A stretch of DNA of 64,000 nucleotides from Ligustrum vulgare (lineage: Eukaryota > Streptophyta > Magnoliopsida > Lamiales > Oleaceae), in the NCBI GenBank assembly GCA_963555705.1, contig OY743173.1, forward strand, positions 1,839,501 through 1,903,500, written 5' to 3'. Position numbers and translations under genes: made by a program. Positions 23,380 to 34,050 of this stretch are shown piece after piece (positions within the stretch are counted from its first letter, which is position 1; each line of letters opens with the position of its first letter). A model generated the notes under the pieces. That model was not told where the DNA came from. It searched no databases and worked only from the letters and a program-made list of their open reading frames with translations.

Positions 23380-24999
23380 TGATAAGTGTTTTATTAGCAT
23401 GTATTTAATTCACTTATTATCTTATTTTGTTATTGGTTTGATCCTATTGAAGCATCGTTTAATGCATTTCACTTATTGTGCTATGTAAGGTCAAAAAGAA
23501 GAAAAAGAAAGGAAACATTACCAAAAAAATACAAAAAAATCAAGAAGTGAGGTTCAAGGGCATATTCAAAGAGCTCCAAATCAATAATGACATGTGGGAA
23601 GAAGATTAGATGCAAAAATTATGGTCAAAGAAGGTTTGGAATGAAGTTGGAAATCAAAAACCCCCAAGGATTGTGATCACGAATTTTATTCATAGATTGA
23701 AGCTCAATTTTGTCATAGAAGACTTTCGAATTTGGGAAGATCTATTTCACAAATAATTGTATATATTTGAGTTTTCTTTCAAACGCTACTTGAATCATCA
23801 CAACCGGACTTCGGGAGAAAAAGTTATGACCAAAACATCGAGCACAGACGCTTCTCGACAGAAATGTATTTACGGCCGTAAATGATAAAGTTACGGCCGT
23901 AACTTCCAAATTCCGGAAATTTTCAGAATCCCAATTACGGCCGTAATAAGGAAAGTTACGTCCGTAACTTGCTCTCCAAGGAATTTCCTTATCCGATTCA
24001 AGGTCTATCTTTGGTATATCTTTGGGGTAAAGTTAGGGCACGATTTTGAGAGTATTAAAAGAGCAAAATCACCAAAAAAAAGGAGGCTAGACATTGAGGA
24101 AAATTGAGAGCAAAATATAGAGCTTTCTTGGGAGATTTTTAAGCCAAAGAACATCAACAACAATGGAATTCATGAAGCAACTTGAAGAATCTACCACAAT
24201 CATGCTAGGCTAAATTCCATATCTTGTTCAAAGGGGAAGTTGTGTTAACTTAATTATGTTATTTTCTTTTCCTACAAATTAGTAGCGTGAATTTATTCCT
24301 TTATTTCAATTGTTGGATTATTATGTTTTGAATGTTCATTAAGTTTATTTGATTAATAGTTTAATTTGGCCAATTGGATTATTGATCTTTGGATTCATGA
24401 ATATGCTATATTTAGATTCTTGATCCGTAATTGTCATTGAATCTTTACTTTAGTAGCAAGTAAATCTCGTGCAGGTTTAGTAATAATTCAACTTGAATTG
24501 ATTAATTCGAGCTTGTGAAATTAACGATCCAATTCAATCTATTCTTCTAGATTTTCATACTAGTCGTGCATTAAATCCTAAGAGCTTGTTTAGGATTGTC
24601 CGTGGCTAGAATTGGTTCGAAGAAATTATTTTGAATCAATATACATAAGGAAGAATTTAGATAATCAGAGCTTGTTGATTATTTATGATTGATAATTTAA
24701 TAGAGATATAAACACGTTACAAGGAAAAGTATAACATTAATTAAGGATACAACCGAACCCGGGAATAAGATTTCTTCTCATATTAATTATCTAGTTATAT
24801 TTTATTATTTATTTTATGCATAGTTTTTATTCAAGCAATTTCACACAACAAAACCCCCAATTTCATTCTAATTGATCGAACAACTAAAATTAGTTTTCGT
24901 TCCTCGTGAGATCGACCCTTACTCTCGCTACTACATTATTAATTATTATTTGACGAGTAAGGATTTATTTATTATTTTGGTGTATTGCAACACGCATCA
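23380..24999 (+). repeat. 5' LTR of element A
   Basis: TGATAAGTGTTTTATTAGCA..ACACGCATCA, 1,620 bp, with TG..CA ends. It contains the TTACGGCCGTAA array (23870-23967) and a TATA-like TATTAAAA at 24053-24060. The LTR of F (56923-58546) is the same length within 4 bp and very similar. Confidence 0.9.
23870..23967 (+). promoter_or_regulatory. Phased TTACGGCCGTAA array in LTR A
   Basis: Four 12-bp palindromes at 23870, 23891, 23935 and 23956 (the last is TTACGTCCGTAA). Spacing within pairs is 21 bp and between pairs 65 bp; the array ends 86 bp before TATTAAAA (24053). This is two copies of a ~65-bp tandem unit. The position upstream of the TATA-like box suggests transcription-factor binding in U3; that role is inferred. 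Confidence 0.6.
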
Positions 25000-25005
25000 A
25001 ATTTT

Positions 25006-25023
25006 TGGCGTCGTTGCCGAGGA
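25006..25023 (+). other. Primer-binding site, tRNA-Asp type (2 mismatches)
   Basis: TGGCGTCGTTGCCGAGGA, six bases after the LTR end. It matches the complement of the plant tRNA-Asp 3' end (TGGCGCCGTTGCCGGGGA) at 16 of 18 positions. It is not a tRNA gene. Confidence 0.85.
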
Positions 25024-25170
25024 ACGGTCAACCAATTTAGTTGTTTAGTTAATTAGAATTTTATTTTTTTCTGCATTTTATTTTATTAATTTTATTTTCA
25101 CTTTATTTCTATAATTTTTCAAAAAAAAAATTAAATAAATAATTTTTTGCCTGTCTACTTCTTTGCTTAT

Positions 25171-26239
25171 ATGCGTAAAATTCGATCAACTAATTTTGAA
25201 TTTTTTTTATTTTGACCCAGAAATCGAGAGAACTTTTCAACAGCAAAGAAGAGCTGCACAACTAATGGAAGTAACTAACAATAATCTGACTCTCAAGCAA
25301 TTAGCTACCCCGGATGTTGCTCAACAACCACTATGCATCACTTTTCCGGCAGTGGAAGAAGGCAGAACTTTTGAGCTAAAATCCGGACTGATCCATCTTC
25401 TGCCAACTTTTAGAGGACATCCCGGTGAGGATCCATACAGACATCTGAAGGAGTTTCATGTGATTTGTGATAGCATGAAACCCACGGGTATTACTGAGAA
25501 ACAAATCAAGATGATGGATTTTCCATTCTCGCTGAAGGATGCTGCTACTGATTGGTTGTATTGTCTACCATCCGGATCAGTAACCACCTGGAACGACATG
25601 AAGAAGCTATTCCTAGAAAAGTACTTTCCTGCATCAAGAGCTGGGACGATCAGAAAGGAAATATGCGGGGTGCGCCAAAACAATGGTGAATCATTATATG
25701 AGTATTGGGAGCGTTTCAAGAAGCTCATGTCGAGCTGCCCCCATCATCAGATTAGCGAACAACTCTTGGTGCAGTGTTTCTATGAAGGTCTAGCACCGAT
25801 GGATAGAAGCATGATAGATGCCGCAAGCGGAGGTGCATTGATGGACAAAACACCGGAACAAGCACGGGCTTTAATCTCCAATATGGTTGAGAACACTCGG
25901 CAGTTCAACTCCAACAGGGATATGCAAGTTCGACGCGTGAATGAGGTAAATAGTTCCAATATTGAAAGTCAATTGTTTGAACTAACAAATCTTGTTAAAC
26001 AACTTGCTGTAGGGAAGGCACAACAGGTGAAAGCTTGTGGGATATGTGCAAACTTCGGACATCCAACAGATACTTGTCCAGTGTTGCAAGAGGGAAATGG
26101 TGAACAAGTAAGTGCTGCAGAGGGTTTTCCGTTCCAAAGACAACAGTACAATCCGTACTCTAATACCTACAATCCAGGATGGAGGGATCACCCCAACCTA
26201 AGCTACGGAATTAACAAACCCCCCTCCATTCCATTCTAA
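25171..26239 (+). pseudogene. Truncated GAG of element A
   Basis: Retrotransposon GAG with the Athila-like core: FELKSGLIHLLPTFRGHPGE, DPYRHLKEFHVICDSM, MDFPFSLKDAATDWLYCLPS, LYEYWERFKKLMSSCPHH. A CCHC zinc knuckle follows (CGICANFGHPTDTC, C-x2-C-x4-H-x4-C). GAG packages element RNA into virus-like particles. The natural start, by comparison with F, is ATG 25171, but a frameshift in the T-run near 25200-25208 breaks it; the first ATG in the main frame is 25265. After SYGINK the frame runs into 3' LTR sequence and ends PPSIPF-stop. No protease or pol remains. Confidence 0.88.
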
Positions 26240-26363
26240 TTGATCGAACAACTAAAATTAGTTTTCGTTCCTCGTGGGATCGACCCTTGCTTCCATTGCT
26301 ACATTCTTAGTAATAGTGAACAAGGAATTTATTTATTATTTTGGTGCATCGCGACACCCATCA
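26214..26363 (+). repeat. 3' LTR remnant of element A (last ~150 bp)
   Basis: Matches the end of the 5' LTR (ATTCTAATTGATCGAACAAC, then CGTTCCTCGTG, GATCGACCCTT.. to CACCCATCA). It joins directly to gag; the 5' ~1.47 kb of this LTR is gone. Confidence 0.9.
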
Positions 26364-27620
26364 ATCATACAAAGTAATAATTCAGTCACAATTACAAATT
26401 TAATAGCAAATTTCACCACCCACCCCAACTAGCAAAGTCACAGTTGGTCACACGAAATCACAGTTCAGTTATAATTACAAATTTAGTTGCAAAATTCACC
26501 CCACCCCCACTCGAAAGGTCACAATTGGTCACACAAAGTCACAGTTCGATAGCACGAGGTCACAGTTCAATCACATGAGGTCACAGTTCGATCAAACAAT
26601 GTCACAGTTCACTCACAAAAGGTCACAGCTCGATCTCATATAGTCATATCACAATTCAGTAATAATTACTAATTTAGTTGCAAAATTCATCCCACCCCCA
26701 CTAAGTCACATTTGGTCACACAAAAGTCAAAATTCGATCTCAATTAAAAATTTAGTAACAAATTTTGCCCCAACCCAGCCTCACTCACCCGACCCACAAA
26801 GTCACTGTTAGTCACACATAGTCAAATTTTGGTCACAATTACAACTTTTGTAGCAAATTTCACCCATCTCTACCTACCCACCCCCCACAAAGTCATAATT
26901 GATTATACTAAGTCACAGATTGATTACAATTACAATTTGTCGCAAATTCCACCCACCCACCCCATCCCACTCCACCACATCCACAAAGTCACATTTAGTC
27001 ACACAATTCGGTCACAATTAAAAATTAAGCTGCAAAATTTACCCCCACCCCATCCTACCCTGGGCTCGACTACAACCACCCACAACGTTAAATTTGGTCA
27101 CACGAAGTCACATTTCTTTCACAATTACAAATTTAATCGCAAATTTCACCTCAACCCCACCCCACCCCACCTCACCCCCGCCAGTAAAGTCACAATTTGG
27201 TCACAGTTAGATCACATAAAGTTGCAGTTTGGTCACACAATGTTACAATTCACTCAAATAAAGTTACAGCTTGGTCACACGATCATATTTAAGTCTTTAA
27301 AACGACTGTAGGTCACATAATGTTCTTATCCAATGGTCACACAAAATCAAAATTGATCACAATCTCATTCATAATTGTTCATGTATTATTTATTTATTGG
27401 TCATAATTTACTCGTTTCTTAGTCAATATTTTTTTGTCACAATTACCTAATAATTTATCACAATAATCCATAATTAGTTAATTCTTATTTATTTATTGAT
27501 CACAATTTACTCATTTTCTTGAACACTTATCACAAGTCGTACAAGTCACAATATGTCATAATTAATCAATATTTTATTTTAATCACATTTACCTAATAAT
27601 GGGTCACAAACACTATTCAT
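26364..27620. repeat. GTCACA tandem array, right part
   Basis: Degenerate units of GGTCACACAAAGTCACA, TTCGGTCACAATTACAAATT, TAGT(C/T)GCAAATTTCACCC and a C-rich spacer, decaying to AT-rich GTCACAATT text by 27600. Reading frames in it are repeat translations. A related but AT-richer array lies at 42260-43431. Confidence 0.75.
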
Positions 27621-27777
27621 GTTATCCACCCTTAAACCCTACCCCCACTCCTTATTCCAAAATTAATCACCTTCCTACACTACCACGGTCTCGCTGCTGC
27701 ATCAGGCGGCCACCACCATCACCATTACCACCTCTACCCCCACTATCACCTTCACCACCACACTACAATCACAATCA

Positions 27778-28257
27778 CTAAATAAAAACAACCACCGCTG
27801 TAAACATAGCACCACTAAACACAGCCACCACCGCCTCAATCCACATATCAATCCACACTTCCCAACATACTCCAGGGAAAACAAGAAAAATGCCGACAGT
27901 AATCCCCAATGTTAATTTATCCATCCCAATCGCCAAAACCACAACTGCTACAGAAATAAGGCATTGCCATCGCTGCCGCCGCCGCCACCACACCACAACC
28001 ACAACAACAACATAAAAACAAACACCACACCATCCCTGGATGAAATCAGTTTGTAGTTCCTGAATCAGAATCTCTGCTCTTTTGGTACTTCCTAACTTCA
28101 CACAGCGCAACCGTCCTGGGCGAGATCGGTGTGGTTTCTTCACTCCACCGGTGGCTGGAGCGTTGATTCCTTGGAGCCTTGTCGCCTGTAGATCGCACCT
28201 ACAGCAACTGCTTTGTCGCAATGAGATCGTACCGACAACGATAGTCTCGCTCGCCAT
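27778..28257 (-). CDS. Hypothetical ORF with GA-rich leader
   Basis: A 159-residue minus-strand frame starting MASETIVVGTISLRQSS. It has a basic N-terminal half, a Val run from GTGGTG triplets, and a hydrophobic C-terminal part (LISVAVVVLAIGMDKLTLG.., VGIFLVFPGVCWEV..) that could hold one or two membrane spans. Upstream on the same strand are a C/T-rich leader and a (CT)n tract (28348-28386), as in plant 5' ends. I do not recognise the protein. It may be the 5' part of a gene or the leader of an unrecognised transposon; the simple-repeat stretch lowers confidence. Confidence 0.25.
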   Translation of the reverse strand: MASETIVVGTISLRQSSCCRCDLQATRLQGINAPATGGVKKPHRSRPGRLRCVKLGSTKRAEILIQELQTDFIQGWCGVCFYVVVVVVVWWRRRQRWQCLISVAVVVLAIGMDKLTLGITVGIFLVFPGVCWEVWIDMWIEAVVAVFSGAMFTAVVVFI

Positions 28258-28344
28258 TGCTACACCTCGAAGGTGGCGATCATCGCCACGTCGCCGGTGT
28301 AGATAGAGAGAGATGTGGCCTGTCGAGAATGTGGTTTTGGTCTT

Positions 28345-28347
<3 letters not shown>

Positions 28348-28386
<39 letters not shown>
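28348..28386. repeat. (GA)n microsatellite
   Basis: About 19 uninterrupted GA units. On the minus strand it is a (CT)n tract upstream of the 27778-28257 frame. Confidence 0.95.
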
Positions 28387-28387
<1 letters not shown>

Positions 28388-28643
28388 CTTGAAGTGGAAT
28401 AGATTTATTTTAATTTATTTATTATTAAAAATTCAAATTTAACACCTGATTTTTAGAAGAAAAAAAAAATTGTCTCAAATTGTCTCTACTTGATTTTTAA
28501 ATTTGGAACTTATCCATGAAATTTTCCCATTTTTTTTATCCATTGTTAGATTGAAAGTTATGTAGAGCAAATTTATGCTGAATAATATAGGTGATGATTT
28601 TTTTTCAGTTGTTCTTTATCTTCCTTAAATAAGTTAACTGACA

Positions 28644-29562
28644 ATGTCGACTGGAGATCATATTCGAAGCAATTTCTTCAAAATCATAATGAAAGAATTG
28701 GGGCATCGCACTCGAACGGTACATATTGTAATTACAAATATATGAATCTATTATAGTTTCAATATATATATACAATCACTCAATCCAACGTTTGTTCAAC
28801 ACTATGGACATGAACTAGGCAATACCGTTCGCTTGGTTGCCTGTGATAGAGTTTCTTCTAACATTCAGTTGGAAAGGACTAATGGTTTTGTCTATCTTTA
28901 TGCTGGTTGGGAAATTTTTTTTTTTTTGCCCTTTATGGTTTACGGAGAGCGTTTCTTTTAACATTTGACTATAGTGGGTATTCAACATTCCATGTTACTA
29001 TTTTTGATATTTCAGCTATGGCGCGTACATTCAACTGTAATATGACTGAGACAGAATATTCAGCAGTTGGCAACTCTATGTTCCTTATAAAATTGACACC
29101 GAACAATCATGGCAATCGAAATATCGTAAGACTTTTTTTTGTCATGTTTTGATTTCTCATAACAAATATTTTTCCATTAATTTAAAATTTACATAATTTG
29201 TTTGTTTTTTCATTTTTTTTATATTCTTTTATTTTATTCTACTCTCTAAATTTTAACCTTTATTTTTGCAGTTTGTGCTTGAGGATTACGCCCTTTTGCC
29301 AAAAAATGTGCACAATGTTTATAGTCGCGATTCTTCCCATGTGTATTGAGAGATTCATACAAATTTGATAGAGAATGGTGACATACTTCTTTTTACTGCG
29401 GGATGGTCTACATATGCTATGGAAAAACAACTTCACATTGGTGATACATGAGCCTCTGAGCTTATTGACAATGACATCCCAAGTTTCATGGTCTTCAAAG
29501 TGTCCAATACAAATGGAGACCTCCTCCAACTTAGTTTATCCTTAAAAAAAAGAGATTTCTAG
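28644..29562 (+). pseudogene. Decayed B3-domain (REM-like) gene
   Basis: ATG 28644 opens MSTGDHIRSNFFKIIMKELG, then FVQHYGHELGNTVRLVACDR..ERTNGFVYLYAGWEIF, then DYSGYSTFHVTIFDISAMA: the pattern of a plant B3 DNA-binding domain (FFKI.., FV..HG..L.N.V.L, GW..F, F.Y.G.S.F.V.IFD). A GT at 29126 (CG|GTAAGA) and an AG at 29271 (TTTTTGCAG) bound a plausible 146-bp intron. The next exon resembles a second B3-like domain (ENGDILLFTAGWSTYAMEKQ, FMVFKVSNTNGD). Frameshifts near the T13 run at 28915 and stops at about 29347 and 29449 disable it. Confidence 0.7.
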
Positions 29563-30013
29563 GTTTTTAATGTTTGAAGTTTCGATAAGACTAAATAATG
29601 GTTTTCCATGTTTTGCTTGTACTATTACCTTTTATTAGTACCATCAATGTTTTCTCTTTTATATTTAACTATTTCTTTATTTATTTCTTACTTTTTGATT
29701 TTTCAAATATGATAAAGAGCTGTGTGGTTTTTTTTAAGATATTAAGTGTATAGGAGAAGGCTTAAAGAATTATATCCTTGTTGAAGACATATTAGTAATA
29801 TAAGTAAAGTATAATTGTCAACAATTAATATCAGATTTCAAGATCAATGATTGGAACTTTTAGATTTTACTATTAAATAAATCTCTATAAATTTGTTATT
29901 TACTAAGTATATATTGTTATACAATGATTTATTAATGACCATTTTGTTTTCTTATTAGTTAATGAAGTTATAATGAACGTTGCACAATGAACAATATCTT
30001 GGACGTTGAAAAA

Positions 30014-31430
30014 ATGGAATCACGGAATCAACGACGAAGAGAATAGTATGCTCAAAATAAAAGGAGAAATAAAGCATGTAGTGACATACTTGTGAGACAT
30101 TCACGTCGTTTTGTTACTACCATCGGTGAGTTTTGCAAGTATAATGAAAATATTTGTTATTTATTATGATATTTGAAGTTCAAGTGTTATTTTTATTTCT
30201 TCAATCCATAACCATCTTTTATCGTATATTTAGAGCAAGGTTCATCAAGCATGTTCACCATTAGCAACAAAGAAATTGACATACAGCGTAAAAACAAAGG
30301 TTTAAAATTTCTCCTTTGTTTTTCATCTTATAATTTTATTTTATTTTTTGGTTTTTTTTTTTTTTTTAAATCTTCCTTGTTTTGTTTAACATGATATGTT
30401 CTTCTTTGAATATAATGCCACTATATAATACAGGAACTAATGATGCACTATTGATTAATAAAAATAGAACATTTAGAGTGAACCTAGACAGTGATGAACT
30501 TTTTTCTTCTCAGATTAATGACAACCAAGATACTCACATTTTAAGTATTCAAAATATTCCTTTTGAGCCGTGTGTTTTGTCTGGTCCAACATTTTGTTCT
30601 TACTGCGATACTAAGAAATTTCATAAAGAAAGTAAAGGGTTTTGTTTCTCTAATGGTCAAGTAAAATTGTTTTTAAATTATATGCCTGTAGAGTTGCGTG
30701 AACTTTATTTGTCCAGTTCTAATGATTCATTTGAGTTTTAAAATGTTTCAAGAACATATAACAATCATTTCACTTTCACATCTTTTGGTGTTAAGTGTGA
30801 CAAAGAATTGTGTAGGAATAACAAAGGGATTTATACTTTTAGAGTTCAAGGTCAAGTATATCATTATGTTAATGATATGTTACCTTCGAACAATGAAGAA
30901 TCATATTTATAGTTATATTTCTACGACACTAAACATGAAATACAAATTAGACTTTGTCTATTAGAAAAATTGATCAAATTTACAATAAAAAAAATAATAG
31001 AAATTTTACATGTAAATCCATATTCTCAATTTTTCCATTCTACAAGTAATCTCGAATCATATAAATCATTGAATATTTTCTTAAAATATGATCCTGCTCT
31101 TGACCAAAGAACTTATAATAGACCTTATATTCCTAAAGTTGCTGCAATTTAGGCTGACGATAATTCTTCAGAGAATTTAAGTGTACGTGATATTCGTGTT
31201 TTTATTCTTGCTGGAAATCCACATCTTGTCCATTACTATTATGGTTGTTATGATCCAATTCAATATCCTTTACTTTTTCCATATGGTGAGCCCGATTGAC
31301 ATCAAGGAATACAAAAACATTATAGAACTCGCTCATCTGTCATTCAACAAACAACACCATTTCTTGACATCAATTGTGTTACAAACCCTGAAGAGTTATT
31401 TGAAAGAGAGGAAACGGATAACTTAATATA
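30014..31430 (+). pseudogene. Helitron Rep/helicase, N-terminal part, decayed
   Basis: Starts with the basic segment MESRNQRRRE and YAQNKRRNKACSDI typical of plant Helitron proteins. A GGTGAG donor (30126) and TTTAG acceptor (30233) follow. Next come GPTFCSYCDTKKFHKESKGF..CFSNGQVKL (zinc-finger-like CxxC), FTFTSFGVKCDKE, GIYTFRVQGQVYHYVNDMLP, YFYDTKHEIQ, LDQRTYNRPYIPKVAAI, and YGCYDPIQYPLLFPYGE, which leads into the Helitron_like_N region. Known function: rolling-circle transposition. Many stops and shifts break it, and the Rep motifs and helicase do not follow; it ends near 31430. Confidence 0.8.
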
Positions 31431-31503
31431 GCTATCCTAAAAAAGAGTTGTTAATCTATTTCTAACTTAATGTTTGTCTTTTCCTAATTACGGTTCTAAC
31501 AAA

Positions 31504-31945
31504 ACATCCTAACCATTTGTGAGGTTAACCATTTATTTATTTATTTGAATATGTTAACCATTTATTAGGTCATAATCATTACTATATGTTATAGGCTTAC
31601 GAAAGCCATTACATACTCATTAAAGGTGTTGTCCCATCAAGTCACAACTTGTAGAGGGGTTACATCTCTTTGACACATTGTCTTGTCATCAATCTGGAGC
31701 ATGAACTACAGACAATACCAATTCGACATAAACAGTCTGATCACAAAGACTTCGGATAACATTGGGCCTTGGCTTAGAATCAACATCACTAGAAACGTTC
31801 GAAGTGATGTCCCTTACAGAAAATGGGTTAGTCTAGGCTGAAGGACTCCGAGTCACATAATATGGATATTTGCTAGTTGTCAATGGGCCCTACGTGGGTC
31901 CTTCCTTATGACGTGTCAAAAGTCCATTTAGGCAATGTCGTAACA
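31504..31945 (+). repeat. LTR-like direct repeat, left copy
   Basis: Collinear with 33569-33985 (ACAACTTGTAGAGGGGT, GGGCCCTACGTGGG, ..GTCGTAACA). Roughly 80% similar by eye, with small indels. The start is degenerate (ACATCCTAACC against TGTTCCTAATCG). Confidence 0.65.
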
Positions 31946-33568
31946 CTAGTCCCTCAAATATGGTTGACTCATTCATGTGCGAACTAGAGTTGTCGAAGAC
32001 GAATAAATGGGCTTGTTAAAGGTTTTGTAGTGGAGGTTCATACAAAAGATGAGGTAGTCTTTTGAATCCGGGGTGGATTTGGCAGCAGTGACTTAGTAGC
32101 CCTTCATAACTGGATGCATATTTCATTTAAGACAACCGTTATAGGCTTTTTTCGCGCTTCCAAAGGCCCATTTATGAACAGGAAATAATGACTTGCGAGT
32201 TCCGAGGTTACTTCCTGGCTACGCGCCCTTTATGTATGTCTGCAACGCACTCAAGCAGCCAAATGGACATATTCCTTTCAAATTCCTGCTTGTTGGTGCT
32301 TCAAGTCATTTGTTACTTGAACACGTGGATTGCCCAGATTAACCCTAGCTTCATGGTTAACGATTCGGATTGGTCGGGATTCTCTTTAAAGCTTTAATCC
32401 CTTATCATTTTCTTCTTTTACGCTAAATTGAAATTTCCTTAAGGATTAAAGATTTCCCTCTTGTAATTTCGTAAAAGACTCCTTTACATTCTTCGATGGT
32501 TTCATTCGGCGAATCCTTTTCGACAATCGACAATCATATCACGCGATCTTCCGTGTGATAGAGGATTCCTTATTTCTCACTTTTTCAGGTATTTTTTCTT
32601 TCCTTGTATGTGTTAGTTGTTTTTCTTCAAATTCTTGTTCTCATTTTTCTTTTTGAGTGCCCGTTGAGTGTGTTCTTTTGTGTTTTCTGTTTCGGTTAAT
32701 ATGGATTCGGGGAACGTGGAAGGAGTTGGGAGAGCGGGTCCAAAGGAGTTGGTGGTAATGGCAGACTCTCTATCAGAGGTTTTTGCACTTTGTCCTACTT
32801 AGTTTTTAGTTCCCTTTTTTTAGAGAGCCTAGGAAGATGCGAAGTAGGAAATTCTGTAGGGTAATATGTTTGAATGATTCTGGCAGCGAAAAAGAAAAAA
32901 TCAACTCTATATGGCCCAGTTATTAGCCGAAGAGGAGGCATCACTGTAGAAGTCCGAAATAACCGGAATAGGAACTTAAGAGGGGAAGAGGCGGTGGGCT
33001 CTTCATCCGGAGAGCAAAAATCTAATTTAGGGGTTAGGGCTCCCTTTAAAACACACAAGGAAGAACAGAGATTGACTGAGGAAGAAATCACCCAAGTGGA
33101 GGAATAGGTGGATTGTGTGAATAAGGCTTCTGGGTATCATATTGATCCAGAACCTCGTCTAGAGTTATGGGAATCCAAAGAGGTGGAAATCGAAGTCAAA
33201 GGTAGCAGCATCGTCGGGGTTTCTTTGATTTATCGAATGCCAAAGGAAATACGAGTAATACACTCCAGCTTGTCATGTAGGCCCCGTTGTTAACATTTCT
33301 TCCTGTGAACTTGGACAAATAGTTAGCGTGCAACAGGGGTGGGGATAGCTCCCATTTGCACTTTGACGCTTAAGTTAGACCTCATTTCGAGTAAATATAA
33401 TTTGGGTGCGGGAAATATAAGTGCGTAAATGAGATAAAAGTGAGTGAGATTTTTATACAGAGTTTTGAGTATTGAATTTATAACATTTTACTTGGAGGCA
33501 AATGTAGTCTACTTATGGTGACAATAGTGATATTTGATCGTGACACGTGTTATACTTTATAAGTGGCA
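31946..33568 (+). mobile_element. Candidate LARD-like internal region
   Basis: Lies between the two direct repeats. It carries a leader-like stretch (32400-32600, with TTTTTCAGGT near its end), an ATG at 32701 followed by a short frame (MDSGNVEGVGRAGPKELVVM), and broken frames to 33293. No GAG, protease or pol is recognisable, and neither a tRNA-type primer site nor a polypurine tract is obvious. A large non-autonomous LTR element is possible; a simple tandem duplication is the alternative. Confidence 0.35.
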
Positions 33569-33985
33569 TGTTCCTAATCGTTTGTGAGTTTAAACATTCA
33601 TTTGGTCATAATCATTACTACATGTTATAAACTTTCGGAAGCCATCACATCCTCATTAAATATGTTGTCTCATCAAGCCACAACTTGTAGAGGGGTCACG
33701 TCTTTCTGACAAATTGACCAGTCTTGTCATCCGTCCGAAGCATAAACTCCGGGCGATACTAGTTCGACATAATCAGTCCGGTCACAAGGACTTTGAATGA
33801 CATTGGACATCGCCTAAGAATTAACATCACTAGATACGTTCGAAGTAATGTCCCATACAGACTGATGGGTTAATCCGAACTGAAAGACTCTGAGTTACAG
33901 AATATAAGTATTTGCTGGTTGCCAGTGGGCCCTACGTGGGGCCTTACTTATAATGTATCAGGTCCATTTAAGTATGGTCGTAACA
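33569..33985 (+). repeat. LTR-like direct repeat, right copy
   Basis: TGTTCCTAATCG..GTCGTAACA, 417 bp, with TGTT..AACA ends consistent with an LTR. No 5-bp target duplication is evident around the pair. Confidence 0.6.
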
Positions 33986-34050
33986 GTGAATATTCACGAT
34001 AATGTGTAGTTAAAAATGAAAAAAATATTTACATTTTATATTATCTTTTA

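Larger units (their letters stand above)
23380..26363 (+). mobile_element. Element A: gag-only Ty3/gypsy LTR element, internally deleted
   Basis: 5' LTR 23380-24999, primer-binding site 25006-25023 and a gag remnant run straight into the last ~150 bp of a 3' LTR (26214-26363). The whole is flanked by a perfect 5-bp target duplication ATCAT (23375-23379 and 26364-26368). Everything from late gag to the start of the 3' LTR is missing. Because both ends and the target duplication are intact, the deletion was internal. Same family as solo LTR B and element F. It sits inside the GTCACA array. Confidence 0.9.

Noticed and set aside
26829..27311. 160-residue Thr/His/Pro-rich ORF
   Set aside because: Lies entirely in the GTCACA tandem array and repeats with its unit.
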